64,000 nucleotides of DNA from NCBI RefSeq assembly GCF_030209755.1, contig NZ_JARVRH010000020.1:1-64000 (forward strand), given 5' to 3'. The stretch comes from Arthrobacter sp. efr-133-TYG-118. Lineage in GTDB: Bacteria; Actinomycetota; Actinomycetes; Actinomycetales; Micrococcaceae. Shown piece by piece: positions 51,582 to 61,099 of the stretch (its first letter is position 1; every line of letters begins with the position of its first letter). The notes beneath the pieces were generated by a model that was not told the origin of the DNA, did not search any database, and was given only the letters and a program-made list of their open reading frames with translations. Position numbers and translations under genes: made by a program.

Positions 51582-53105
51582 TCAGGGTTTAACGCTGCCG
51601 TTCAGCAGCTCCGTCAGGGCCTGCGAGACCGTGAGGGACGCACCATAGGTGACGATGTCCGCTCCGCCTCGCGGCCAGCCGCACTCGACGGCGATCACCG
51701 CGTGCCCCTCCGCCCTCAAACGGGCGAACACGGTCCACAGCGGGTGCTCGGCATCCAGCCCGCGCCCGACGACGGCGACCCGCGCGCCGTCGGGCACCTC
51801 GCCCTCGCGGACCACGGCCGAAGTCGTGGCAGCGGGGCCCCACGGCACCCGGCCTACGGCGAAATTGGATCCGGTTTCAACCTGGACGATCGCCACCGGT
51901 TCTTCCCGTGCAAGCCACCTCTGGGCCGCTTCGGACACTTCGAAGGCCCCTGCGATGCGTTCGCCGTCGAGCGCCTTCGGGTCGCCAGGACCATCGGAAA
52001 GCTGAGGCTTGCCCTGCAGGCCGAGCTGGCCCCTGATGGCGGCCTCCTGGATTTCCGCTGCCGTGGCGGCGGGGAAACGCGAGGACAGGGCGGCCGTGCG
52101 GGCAACAGCGTCCGCGAGGCGCTCCATTGGCAAGCGCCCCTCTTCGACCGCATCGGCGATCGCGCTGAGCGTCTTTTCGAAGAGGGCCGGTCCTGTTTCA
52201 GAACCAAGGCACAGCAGGTCCGCCCCGGCGATGAGTGCGCGGACGGCTGCTTCCGGAACACCGGTCTGGGCGGACGCGCCGGCCATGTCGAGGGCATCCG
52301 TGATGATGACGCCGTCGAATCCCATCTCGCGGCGCAGCAGGTCCTGCAGGATGCGCGAGGAGAAGGTGGCGGGGTGGTCCGGGTCGAGGGCTTCGACCAG
52401 GATGTGGCTGGTCATGACCGTGGCGCCGCGAGCCGCGACGAGTGCACGGAACGGGACGAGTTCGCGCGCATCCAGTGTGGCGGCGTCGGCCGTGACCCGG
52501 GGGAGCGCCAGGTGGGAGTCCGTGGTGGTGTCGCCGTGGCCAGGGAAATGCTTGGCGCAGGACGCCACACCGGCGTCTTCGAGGCCGCGGATCCAGGCGG
52601 CAGTGTGCCGGGCCACCAGATCCGGTTCGGCCCCGAAGCTGCGCACGCCGATCACGGGATTGTCCGGAGCGGAATTGACGTCTGCATCGGGGGCCAGGTT
52701 CAAGTTGATGCCCAGGCCTGCGAGTTCGTGGCCGATGGCGCTGGCGCTGGCAGCGGTCAGTTCGACGTCGTCCAAACGCCCGAGCACAGCGTTTCCGGGC
52801 TGCGTTGATCCCGTGAGGTAGTGCAGCCTCGTGACGTCGCCTCCCTCTTCGTCGACGGCGATGAGCGTGTTCGGGGAATGCGCGCGCAGCCCCGCGCAGA
52901 GCTCGCGCAACTGGACGGGGGACGCCACGTTGGTGCCGTAGAGGCACACAGCCGCCAGCCCGGCGTCGTACGCTTCAAGGATCCAGACGGGGACGGCGAT
53001 GCCGGTGAATCCGGGCATGAGGGTGCCTGCCGCGAGGCGGCGGAGGTGGGCGCGGGCGGGCCCGGTGGCAAAGGACTGAGTAGCGGGGGACTGAATTGTC
53101 TCCAT
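51582..53105 (-). CDS. nagZ: GH3 beta-N-acetylhexosaminidase
   Basis: A 507-residue cytoplasmic or membrane-anchored GH3 enzyme. KHFPGHGDTTTDSHLALPRV (about 187-206) is the NagZ-like loop with the His/Asp pair, and IITDALDMAGAS carries the catalytic Asp nucleophile (about 268-279). The C-terminal 150 residues form an extra alpha/beta domain, as in other actinobacterial members. No signal peptide is visible. It probably releases N-acetylglucosamine from chitobiose or peptidoglycan fragments, feeding NagB next to it. The symbol is used in a broad sense. Confidence 0.88.
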   Translation of the reverse strand: METIQSPATQSFATGPARAHLRRLAAGTLMPGFTGIAVPVWILEAYDAGLAAVCLYGTNVASPVQLRELCAGLRAHSPNTLIAVDEEGGDVTRLHYLTGSTQPGNAVLGRLDDVELTAASASAIGHELAGLGINLNLAPDADVNSAPDNPVIGVRSFGAEPDLVARHTAAWIRGLEDAGVASCAKHFPGHGDTTTDSHLALPRVTADAATLDARELVPFRALVAARGATVMTSHILVEALDPDHPATFSSRILQDLLRREMGFDGVIITDALDMAGASAQTGVPEAAVRALIAGADLLCLGSETGPALFEKTLSAIADAVEEGRLPMERLADAVARTAALSSRFPAATAAEIQEAAIRGQLGLQGKPQLSDGPGDPKALDGERIAGAFEVSEAAQRWLAREEPVAIVQVETGSNFAVGRVPWGPAATTSAVVREGEVPDGARVAVVGRGLDAEHPLWTVFARLRAEGHAVIAVECGWPRGGADIVTYGASLTVSQALTELLNGSVKP

Positions 53106-53169
53106 GTCCGGCTCCTTCGAAGGATGCTTGGCTGGTTAGTCAGGGTTGGAACCGGCGGGGGCGCGGCAC

Positions 53170-54336
53170 TCAGGCCACGCCAAGCTGGTTCCACAGGACC
53201 ATCACGGCGGCTCCGCGCAGGACAATGTCCTGTGCGTCTGCCGCGAGACGGACGGACACCGGTGAAGGGTCCTGGTGCAATAGCCGCTCAAGCAAGGTCT
53301 GCTGGACGGCGTTGAGAAGGGGGCCTTCCAAAAGCTCCCGGGGTCCGCTGAGGACCACTTCGCCCAAATCGAGGGCGCCAACCACGGGCGCGAGGGCGAT
53401 GCCGAGCCGCTCGCCTGCCTCCCGGAGTACGACGTCGGCCGCGGCCTCGGGTTCGGAGTTCGCCGCCGCTTCGGTCAAGGCCCGTTCGAGGCTGGGGACG
53501 GACATCCAGGTTTCGAGGCAGCCCTTCTTACCGCACTTGCACAAGGTTCCGCCATCGGTGCCGACCGTGACGTGGCCGATTTCTCCCGCCGCCGAGTGGG
53601 CGCCCCGGGCACGCCTGCCGCCCACGATGAGTCCCGAACCGACACCGCGGCCGATTTTCACGAGGACCATGTCGTCACTGCCGCCGCCGAAGGTGTGGTC
53701 CGCGTGGACTGCGGCGTCGGCGTCGTTGGAAACGAGTGTCGGCAGGCCAGTGCGCTCCTGGAGGAGATCGCGCAGGGCGACGTCCTTCCATTCGAAGTTG
53801 GGGGCCGTGGTGACTACGCCGTCCGCGTTGACGATACCGGGGGTCCCGACGCCGATGCCCAGCAAAGTGGCGGTGGCGCGCCCGACAGCCTCCGAAGCGA
53901 GTTCGAGAACCTGGTTGACGACGTCCCGCCCGGTTTCCGAGGCAATGGTCCGTTCCACGCGTTCGAGGATGTTTCCGTCAAGGTCCAGGACGGCGGCGCG
54001 CAGCACGGAATTTTCCGCCAAATCCATGCCGATCACTTGGAGGCCGCGGCGGTTGATGTCCACCAGGATGGCCGGCTTTCCGGGGCGGACTTCATCAGAG
54101 TGCCCCAGTTCCACGACGTGGCCGCGTTCGAGGAGGTCCGAGACGAGGTCCGATACCGTGACGCGCGTCAGGCCCAGGGTCCGGGACAGATCCGCGCGGC
54201 TCATGGCTCCTGCCGAGTGGAGCGTCTGGCGTACCAAGGAGAGGTTGTGGGCGCGCCCGTCGGAAGGCAGGGTTGCTGCGCCGGTCCGATCGGGGCGCTG
54301 GCGGTCGGTGTGCGGCCGGTCACGAAGGGCTTCCAT
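53170..54336 (-). CDS. ROK family transcriptional regulator
   Basis: A 388-residue ROK repressor. The N-terminal winged helix (LVRQTLHSAGAMSRADLSRTLGLTRVTVSDLVSDLLERGHVVELGH) is followed by the ROK sugar-kinase-like domain with the zinc motif CKCGKKGCLETW (about 255-266). GIGVGTPGIVNADGVV and GEIGHVTVGTDG are typical ROK blocks. ATG 54336 lies 5 bp from a 19-bp operator, so it is self-regulating. It heads the operon with the GH3 and NagB genes and likely responds to an N-acetylglucosamine derivative. Confidence 0.92.
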   Translation of the reverse strand: MEALRDRPHTDRQRPDRTGAATLPSDGRAHNLSLVRQTLHSAGAMSRADLSRTLGLTRVTVSDLVSDLLERGHVVELGHSDEVRPGKPAILVDINRRGLQVIGMDLAENSVLRAAVLDLDGNILERVERTIASETGRDVVNQVLELASEAVGRATATLLGIGVGTPGIVNADGVVTTAPNFEWKDVALRDLLQERTGLPTLVSNDADAAVHADHTFGGGSDDMVLVKIGRGVGSGLIVGGRRARGAHSAAGEIGHVTVGTDGGTLCKCGKKGCLETWMSVPSLERALTEAAANSEPEAAADVVLREAGERLGIALAPVVGALDLGEVVLSGPRELLEGPLLNAVQQTLLERLLHQDPSPVSVRLAADAQDIVLRGAAVMVLWNQLGVA

Positions 54337-54340
54337 GTCA

Positions 54341-54359
54341 GTTAGTAAACTCTACTAAC
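54341..54359. promoter_or_regulatory. ROK regulator operator
   Basis: GTTAGTAAACTCTACTAAC is a palindrome with 7-bp arms and a 5-bp spacer, 5 bp upstream of the ROK start codon and 36 bp from the stop of the transporter gene. AT-rich inverted repeats with TTAGTAAA-like halves are typical of NagC/XylR-type ROK repressors. Confidence 0.8.
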
Positions 54360-54394
54360 AATTAGAAATCAAGAGTTTCGGCGAAAGCACTGGC

Positions 54395-55798
54395 TCAGCG
54401 AACGGGAACCGTGGCGATTTCCGTCTTGTTGGGTGATTTGACAGGCAGGATCACCAGCAGGCCGGCCAGGAGCACCACCATGATGCCCAGGATTCCCCAA
54501 CGTTGGGCTCCGCCCGGGGCCACCAAGGGGGTCGCCAGGGTGATGCACAAGGTAAAGAGCGCCGGTGCCAAGAAGCTCACTGCCCTGCCCGTGGTGGCGT
54601 AGAGCCCGAACAGTTCGCCTGATTCGCCGTCCGGCGCCAGCCTCGCGAGGTAGGCGCGGGAGGAAGCTTGGGCTGGTCCCACGAAGAGGCAGAGGAACAG
54701 CCCGAACACCCAGAAAGTGGTGCTGCCTGCCCAATGGGCTCCGAAGAACACGTAGTCGCCATTGCCGAGCACCAGGATCGCCGTGCCGGCTACCAGGAGT
54801 CCTACAAGGGAGATGACGATGACGGCCTTGGGTCCGATCCTGTCGTCCAGGAATCCGCCGATCATGGCGCCGACGGCGGCCACCACGTTGCCGAAAATCG
54901 CGAAGAAGATGACTTCTTTGAGCTCGAAGCCAAAGGTCCCGGCAGCAATGACTCCGCCAAAAGTGAAGACCGCCGCGAGGCCGTCCCGGAAGATGGCGCT
55001 CGCGAGCAGGAAGTAGATAGTGTGCGGGCTCGTTCGATAGATGGCCCTGATCCGGCGGACCAGCAAACCATAGGAGGCCAGGAACCCGAGCCGGGATTCC
55101 GGTTCCTTGACGGAGAGTTCCGGAACAGCGAAGAGAACCGGCAACGCGAAGATGAAGAACCAGAGCGCGGAGAAGACAGCCACAAGCCTGATATTCAGGC
55201 TGTCCTGGGTGGAGGCCCCGAACCACTCAAAAGACGGTTGGACGAAAAGCTGGAGGACCACGAGCAACGCGACAATCCCGCCCAGATAGCCCATACCCCA
55301 GCCGAAGCCACTCACTTTGCCGATATTGGCAGGGGTGGAGATCTGGGCGAGCATGGCGTTGTAATTGACCCCCGCGAACTCGAAAAACACATTGCCGAGC
55401 GCAACCAACGAGACGCCCAGGAGCAGGAACTCGGGCTTGGGGAATACGAAGAAGCACAAGCCGGTGAGGACGGCCACGAGTGCCGTATTGACGCCGAGCC
55501 ACAGCTTTCGGCGCCCACCGGAGTCGGAGCGTTGACCAGTGACGGGCGCCAGGAGGGCAATCGCGACGCCGGCAATCGCCAACGCGGAACCCAACACCGC
55601 CGACGCGGAGTCTTCCCCGCCAAACGCCTTGGATGTCAGGTAGACGGTGAACACGAAGGTGGTCATGACGGCATTGAATGCCGCGGAACCCCAGTCCCAG
55701 GATGCCCACGCAAGGATCTGGCCCTTGTTCGACAGGGCGGGCCCTGAAGCAAGCTCGGATGCCGGGTGCGGGGCCTCAGGCGCAGTTGCCATGTTCAT
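54395..55798 (-). CDS. MFS transporter (UMF1-like)
   Basis: A 467-residue permease with about 12 helices. ILAWASWDWGSAAFNAVMTTFVFTVYL at the start is the hallmark of the UMF1/Atg22-like MFS group, and VGPAQASSRAYLARLAPDGESGELFGLYATTGRAVSFLAPALF (about 385-427) is also characteristic. Function in bacteria is unclear, possibly amino acid or sugar efflux. It is upstream of the ROK operon on the same strand with 58 nt between, which contains the ROK operator, so it might share control. Start ATG 55798 or ATG 55792. Confidence 0.87.
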   Translation of the reverse strand: MNMATAPEAPHPASELASGPALSNKGQILAWASWDWGSAAFNAVMTTFVFTVYLTSKAFGGEDSASAVLGSALAIAGVAIALLAPVTGQRSDSGGRRKLWLGVNTALVAVLTGLCFFVFPKPEFLLLGVSLVALGNVFFEFAGVNYNAMLAQISTPANIGKVSGFGWGMGYLGGIVALLVVLQLFVQPSFEWFGASTQDSLNIRLVAVFSALWFFIFALPVLFAVPELSVKEPESRLGFLASYGLLVRRIRAIYRTSPHTIYFLLASAIFRDGLAAVFTFGGVIAAGTFGFELKEVIFFAIFGNVVAAVGAMIGGFLDDRIGPKAVIVISLVGLLVAGTAILVLGNGDYVFFGAHWAGSTTFWVFGLFLCLFVGPAQASSRAYLARLAPDGESGELFGLYATTGRAVSFLAPALFTLCITLATPLVAPGGAQRWGILGIMVVLLAGLLVILPVKSPNKTEIATVPVR

Positions 55799-55884
55799 GA
55801 TTGATAAACTACCTGCACCGAACCCAACGTTTGACCGCCTGCTCCAACTTTTGACAACTCATTCCTGACTTTGCGGAGATTCCA

Positions 55885-58800
55885 GTGATCACAGTTCTTG
55901 CCGTGACCTTTGCAGCGGCAACTGTGGCGCCCTGGATCTTCCGGAAACTTCAGCGGAATGCCTTCTACGTCCTCGCAGCGGTTCCCGCCGCCGCCTTTAT
56001 CTGGCTGCTCCTGCAGTACGACCGGATCTATCCCGGAAAAGGCGGGGACCCTACTGGCGGTTTCATCGAAGAAACCCTCCCGTGGATTCCGAACCTCAAG
56101 CTTGAATTCGCCTTCCGCATGGATGTCCTGGCGTGGGTGATGTCCTTGCTGGTCCTGGGGGTCGGCGCGTTGGTCCTGGTGTATTGCGCCCGGTACTTCA
56201 AGAATAAGGATGCCGACCTCGGCGGGTTCGGGGCCCAACTACTTGCCTTCGCCGGGGCAATGTTCGGCCTGGTGACGGCGGACGACCTCCTGATGATGTT
56301 CATCTTCTGGGAACTCACCACTGTCCTGTCCTATCTGCTGATCGGCTATGCCCGCACCCGCCTTTCCGCGCGGCGCTCGGCTTTGCAAGCCCTCATGGTC
56401 ACCACTGCTGGTGGCCTGGCCATGCTCGTCGGCCTCATCATTCTGGGCCAGGCCGCCGGAACATACCGGATTTCGGCGATCATGACTGAAGCGGCCACCC
56501 TCGTCACGGGACCCGCGCAAGGGGCGGTCGCTGCCGCCGTCGTACTCATCCTGGTAGGTGCGATTACCAAATCGGCGCTGGTCCCTTTCCACTTCTGGCT
56601 CCCGGGCGCCATGGCCGCACCCACCCCGGTGAGCGCCTACCTGCACGCCGCGGCCATGGTGAAGGCCGGCATATATATCGTCGCCCGCATGGCGCCGGGG
56701 TTCAGCGAAAGCCCGTATTGGTTGCCGCTGGTGCTCGGACTGGGCCTGGCGACGATGCTGGTGGGCGGCTACAGGGCACTCCGGCAGACCGACATCAAGC
56801 TCATCCTCGCCTACGGCACTGTCAGCCAGCTCGGGTTCCTCATGATGGTGGTGGGCCTCGGCCGGCCCGACGCCGCACTGGCCGGTCTCGCGCTTCTGCT
56901 GGCGCACGGGCTCTTCAAGGCTTCCTTGTTCCTGGTGGTGGGCATCATCGACCACCAATCCGGCACGCGCGATATCCGCAAACTCTCGGGCGTGTACAAG
57001 TCCTCCAGGGCGCTCGCCATCGTGGCGGGCATCGCCGCCGCATCCATGGCCGGAATACCCCCGCTGGCAGGCTTCGTGGCCAAGGAATCCGTGTTCGAAG
57101 CCTTCGTCCACTACGGCACGGCCCCTGCTTCCCAACCGTGGGGACTGGTCCTCCTCGTCGGCCTGGTCCTCGGGTCCATCCTCACGTTCGCTTACAGCGC
57201 CCGCTTCATGTGGGGTGCTTTCGCCACCAAACCGGGCGTGGACCGGACGCCGTTCAAGGCCATCCAGCCATCGTTCCTGGCGGCGCCCGCCATCTTGAGC
57301 TTCCTCACCATCGTGTACGGACTGTGGCCGGATCCCGTTGACGGCTGGATCCAGCCGTATGCCGCACTTTTTGTGGAACCCGCTGCCGGAACAAGCGCAG
57401 CCGCAACAAACGCAGCCAGCGCCAGCCACCTCGCGCTGTGGCACGGACTGACGCCCGCCTTGGGACTGACCGCCCTGACGTTCGCGGCCGGCGTCGTGAT
57501 GTTCTACGCCCGTAACCACGTGTCCCGGGCGCAGGGCCGTGTCCCGGACTGGGTGGATGGCGATCGTGCCTACCAGCGCACCATCGGGGCGTTGGACGAC
57601 GTCGCCGTGTGGGTCACCGGGCGCACGCAGCGCGGTTCCCTCTATTTCTACCTGGCGGTCATTCTCACGGTGGCTTTCGCCGTCCCGCTCACGGCACTTA
57701 TCGTGGCCAACAAGCCGCTCCCGGGCGGTCTCTTCCTGATCGACCCGAATTCGCCGCTTCAGCTCATCGCCGCGGCAGGAATCGTTGTTGGCGCGCTGGC
57801 CGCAGTTCGCGCCAATAAGCGCTTCCTCGCCGTGCTGATGGTGTCCGTCACCGGCTACGGCATCGCGCTCATGTTCGCGTTGCAGGGAGCACCGGACCTC
57901 GCCTTGACGCAAATGCTGGTGGAGACCATCATCCTGGTGGCCTTCGTGCTGGCGATGCGAAGCCTCCCTCCGGAGCTCCGGGACCGCACCGGCGGCAAAT
58001 ACCGGGTGGTTCGCGTCATTATCGGTGTGGCGTTCGCGGTCACCATGATCTTCGTGGCGATCTACGCGATGGGCGCCCGCATTGCCGAGCCCGTGTCGCT
58101 CTCCTTCCCCCGGCTGGCCTACGAAGGCGGCGGCGGACTCAACGTGGTCAACGTGACGCTGGTGGACATCCGGGCGTGGGACACCTTTGGTGAGATCTCG
58201 GTACTGGCAGTCGCCGCTACCGGCGTCGCGAGCTTGATCTTTGTCCGCAGCAGGGGTGAGCGGCTCAACAAGGCCGCCACGATTCCCGAAGGCACTGTGG
58301 GAAGGCGCGCCGCAACAGGAGGCAGTTCGCGCGACGACGCCTCGCTGGCACTCGTGCGCAAGTTTGCCGGATCCCTGACCGACCCCTGGCTGGTGGCCGG
58401 CCGAACCCTGGCACCGGAACGGCGTTCCATCATCTTCGAAGTGGTCACGCGGCTGATTTTCCACTCGATGATCGTCTTCTCCGTGTACCTCCTGCTGGCG
58501 GGACACAATCTTCCGGGGGGCGGCTTCGCCGGCGGACTCACTGCCGGACTCGCCCTGACCATCCGCTACCTGGCCGGCGGGCGGTTCGAGTTGCGGGAAG
58601 CCGCACCGATCAGCGCCGGCATGCTGCTGGGAACCGGTCTTGCGACGGCGGCCGCAGCAGGCTTCGTGCCGCTGCTTCTGGGCGGCCAGGTGTTCCAAAG
58701 TGCCATCATCGAGTTCTGGCTACCGCTCTTCGGTGACATCAAGTTCGTGACCTCCACGATCTTCGACATCGGCGTGTACCTCGTGGTGGTGGGCCTGGCC

Positions 58801-58989
58801 CTGGACGTGCTGCGCAGCTTGGGAGCCGAGATCGACGAACACTTCGAAGAGACCGCCAGCGGAGACGCCGGCGATTCACGGGACACCCGATCCGAAGCCC
58901 CCACTGCCAATTCGACGACGGCAACCACTGCAACGTCGGCAACCACTGCAACGTCGGCAACCACTTCGCCCGGGAAGGGGACCCCATGA
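55885..58989 (+). CDS. mrpA: Na+/H+ antiporter Mrp subunit A (fused A-B)
   Basis: A 1034-residue subunit, the large membrane core. The antiporter (NuoL-like) part runs to about residue 520, with the conserved GAMAAPTPVSAYLHAAAMVKAGIYIVARM (Lys on the proton path) and GGYRALRQTDIKLILAYGTVSQLGFL. Residues about 660-760 are NuoJ-like, and a MrpB domain (SIIFEVVTRLIFHSMIVFSVYLLLAGHNLPGGGFAGGLTAGLALTIRYLA) follows at about 850-900. The C-terminal tail is an 18-bp tandem repeat giving TATSATTATSATT. Start GTG 55885 (GGAG upstream). First gene of a complete Mrp operon; each junction to the next gene overlaps. Confidence 0.96.
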   Translation: MITVLAVTFAAATVAPWIFRKLQRNAFYVLAAVPAAAFIWLLLQYDRIYPGKGGDPTGGFIEETLPWIPNLKLEFAFRMDVLAWVMSLLVLGVGALVLVYCARYFKNKDADLGGFGAQLLAFAGAMFGLVTADDLLMMFIFWELTTVLSYLLIGYARTRLSARRSALQALMVTTAGGLAMLVGLIILGQAAGTYRISAIMTEAATLVTGPAQGAVAAAVVLILVGAITKSALVPFHFWLPGAMAAPTPVSAYLHAAAMVKAGIYIVARMAPGFSESPYWLPLVLGLGLATMLVGGYRALRQTDIKLILAYGTVSQLGFLMMVVGLGRPDAALAGLALLLAHGLFKASLFLVVGIIDHQSGTRDIRKLSGVYKSSRALAIVAGIAAASMAGIPPLAGFVAKESVFEAFVHYGTAPASQPWGLVLLVGLVLGSILTFAYSARFMWGAFATKPGVDRTPFKAIQPSFLAAPAILSFLTIVYGLWPDPVDGWIQPYAALFVEPAAGTSAAATNAASASHLALWHGLTPALGLTALTFAAGVVMFYARNHVSRAQGRVPDWVDGDRAYQRTIGALDDVAVWVTGRTQRGSLYFYLAVILTVAFAVPLTALIVANKPLPGGLFLIDPNSPLQLIAAAGIVVGALAAVRANKRFLAVLMVSVTGYGIALMFALQGAPDLALTQMLVETIILVAFVLAMRSLPPELRDRTGGKYRVVRVIIGVAFAVTMIFVAIYAMGARIAEPVSLSFPRLAYEGGGGLNVVNVTLVDIRAWDTFGEISVLAVAATGVASLIFVRSRGERLNKAATIPEGTVGRRAATGGSSRDDASLALVRKFAGSLTDPWLVAGRTLAPERRSIIFEVVTRLIFHSMIVFSVYLLLAGHNLPGGGFAGGLTAGLALTIRYLAGGRFELREAAPISAGMLLGTGLATAAAAGFVPLLLGGQVFQSAIIEFWLPLFGDIKFVTSTIFDIGVYLVVVGLALDVLRSLGAEIDEHFEETASGDAGDSRDTRSEAPTANSTTATTATSATTATSATTSPGKGTP

Positions 58990-59441
58990 GCGTCAACTTG
59001 ACCTTGTTGGTCGTCATGGGAGTGCTCTATGCCTGTGGAATCTATTTGATCCTGGAACGCAGCCTGACCCGCGTCCTCCTGGGGCTTATGCTCCTGGCCA
59101 ACGCAACCAACCTGTTGATCCTCGCCACGGGCGGATATGCCGGACTGGCCCCGTTGTTCAGCAAATCGACGGATCCGCGCCACTACAACGATCCTTTGCC
59201 GCAAGCCTTGATCCTGACGTCGATCGTGATTTCCTTCGCGGTGACGGCATTCATGCTCGGCATCATCTACCGGACCTGGGCGTTGGCGCGGCAAGACGAC
59301 ATCCAGGACGACGCCGAAGACCGGCGCGTCGCGAAGACGCCCAGCTTTGACGCCGAAGACGATTCCGTGGTTCCCGAGGAAACGTCCGAATTCCCGGTCA
59401 CGGCAGTCACCGATGCAGCCAAGGAAGGAGGACCCCAGTGA
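58986..59441 (+). CDS. mrpC: Na+/H+ antiporter Mrp subunit C
   Basis: A 151-residue NuoK-like subunit with three helices (LTLLVVMGVLYACGIYLILERSLTRVLLGLMLLANATNLLILAT). PLPQALILTSIVISFAVTAFMLGIIYRTW is the usual C-terminal helix. The last 50 residues are acidic and soluble. ATG 58986 overlaps the mrpA stop (ATGA), and GTGA joins it to mrpD. Confidence 0.95.
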   Translation: MSVNLTLLVVMGVLYACGIYLILERSLTRVLLGLMLLANATNLLILATGGYAGLAPLFSKSTDPRHYNDPLPQALILTSIVISFAVTAFMLGIIYRTWALARQDDIQDDAEDRRVAKTPSFDAEDDSVVPEETSEFPVTAVTDAAKEGGPQ

Positions 59442-61099
59442 ACATCGCCAGCCTGGCGCCGCTCGCCGTCGTACTTCCCATCCTCGGTGCCGCACTGACG
59501 TTCGCCTTGAACAGGAACCCGCTGGCCCAACGCGCGGTCAGCATCGGTTTGTTGTCCCTTACCTTGCTCCTGGAATGCTGGCTCCTTGCCTCGGTATGGA
59601 CCACAGGCACCGCATCCGTCACCCTGGGTGGCTGGCAGCCGCCGTTTGGGGTGGTGATGGTGGTAGATCAGTTCTCCTCGCTCATGTTGGTGGTCTCTTC
59701 CGTCATCAGCCTCGCGGTGCTCATCTATGCCACCGGCCAGGGCATGGCCGACGGCGACCGCGAGGCGCCGGTGTCGATCTTCCACCCGACCTACCTGATC
59801 CTGGTGGCCGGCGTCTCGAACGCCTTCCTCACGGGCGATCTCTTCAACCTGTACGTGGGCTTCGAGATCCTGCTGACGGCGAGCTACGTGCTCATGACGC
59901 TGGGCGGCACCGGCCCGCGCATCCGCGCCGGGGTGACGTACGTGGTGGTTTCCGTCGTGTCTTCGGTGTTGTTCCTGATCGCCATCGCGATGATCTACGG
60001 AGCCACCGGGACCATCACCATGGCGGATCTCGCCATCAAGCTGGCCGGACTGGATCCGGGCACCAGGAACCTGCTCCATGTCATGCTGCTCGTGGCCTTC
60101 GGTATCAAGGCCGCCGTGTTCCCGCTGTCCTTCTGGCTGCCCGACTCGTACCCGACCGCGCCCGCACCGGTCACGGCCGTGTTCGCCGGCCTGCTCACCA
60201 AGGTGGGCGTCTACGCCATGGTCCGCACGGAGACCCTGTTATTCCCGGGCGACACTTTGAATACCCCGTTAATGGTGGTGGCGCTCCTCACTATGCTGGT
60301 GGGCATTCTCGGTGCCATAGCCCAGAGCGACATCAAACGATTACTCTCCTTCACCTTGGTCAGCCACATCGGCTACATGGTGTTTGGGCTGGCCATGTCT
60401 TCCGTTGCGGGGCTCGCGGCTGCCGTCTTCTATGTGGCCCACCACATCACTGTCCAAACGAGCCTGTTCCTGGTGACTGGCTTGATCGAGCGCCGCGGTG
60501 GCAGCTCGTCCATGGACAGGCTGGGCGGGCTTGCCAAGCTGTCTCCGCTCCTCGCCCTCTTGTTCTTCGTTCCGGCCATGAACCTCGCAGGAATCCCGCC
60601 CTTTTCCGGGTTCCTGGGGAAGCTCGGACTCCTTCAGGCAGGCATCGCGCTAGGGACACCACTGGCCATTACCTTGGTGGTGGGCGGTGTTGTCACCAGC
60701 CTCTTGACCTTGCTGGCAATTGCCCGCGTCTGGAACCGCGCATTCTGGCGGAAGCCTGAAGACGCCGAGTACCCGGCCGCCGTCCTCAAGGACAGGGGAG
60801 CCGTCGGCCTGCTTCCGCGGACGATGGTAGGGCCAACTGCCGCACTGGTGGTCTTCGGCGTGGCACTGACCGTCTTCGCCGGTCCGCTGTTCCAATTGGC
60901 CGGAAACTCCGCGGAACAGATGCTGGACCGCACGGCTTACATCCATTCCGTGCTCGGCGGGAATGCCAAGGTTCCGGAGATCGCCGCACCGCAAGGTGAC
61001 GCGCCCGCTGGGGCTGCGCCGGTTGCGCCGACTCTCGTGCAGGGTGCGCCGACGCCCGTGCAGGGTGCGCCGACGCCCGTGCAGGGAGGTGGGAAGTGA
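59438..61099 (+). CDS. mrpD: Na+/H+ antiporter Mrp subunit D
   Basis: A 553-residue NuoM/N-like subunit. VSNAFLTGDLFNLYVGFEILLTASYVLMTLGG (about 127-158), KAAVFPLSFWLPDSYPTAPAPVTAVFAGLLTKVGVYAMVRT (about 223-263) and HITVQTSLFLVTGLIERRGGSSSMD carry the proton-path Lys and Glu residues. The C-terminal 25 residues come from repeats of about 21 bp (APTPVQG twice, with a variant copy). GTG 59438 overlaps the mrpC stop. Confidence 0.96.
   Translation: MNIASLAPLAVVLPILGAALTFALNRNPLAQRAVSIGLLSLTLLLECWLLASVWTTGTASVTLGGWQPPFGVVMVVDQFSSLMLVVSSVISLAVLIYATGQGMADGDREAPVSIFHPTYLILVAGVSNAFLTGDLFNLYVGFEILLTASYVLMTLGGTGPRIRAGVTYVVVSVVSSVLFLIAIAMIYGATGTITMADLAIKLAGLDPGTRNLLHVMLLVAFGIKAAVFPLSFWLPDSYPTAPAPVTAVFAGLLTKVGVYAMVRTETLLFPGDTLNTPLMVVALLTMLVGILGAIAQSDIKRLLSFTLVSHIGYMVFGLAMSSVAGLAAAVFYVAHHITVQTSLFLVTGLIERRGGSSSMDRLGGLAKLSPLLALLFFVPAMNLAGIPPFSGFLGKLGLLQAGIALGTPLAITLVVGGVVTSLLTLLAIARVWNRAFWRKPEDAEYPAAVLKDRGAVGLLPRTMVGPTAALVVFGVALTVFAGPLFQLAGNSAEQMLDRTAYIHSVLGGNAKVPEIAAPQGDAPAGAAPVAPTLVQGAPTPVQGAPTPVQGGGK

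Noticed and set aside
56239..58698. 819-codon minus-strand frame opposite mrpA
   Set aside because: Antisense shadow of a well-supported membrane protein gene, with His/Arg/Glu-rich low-complexity translation.
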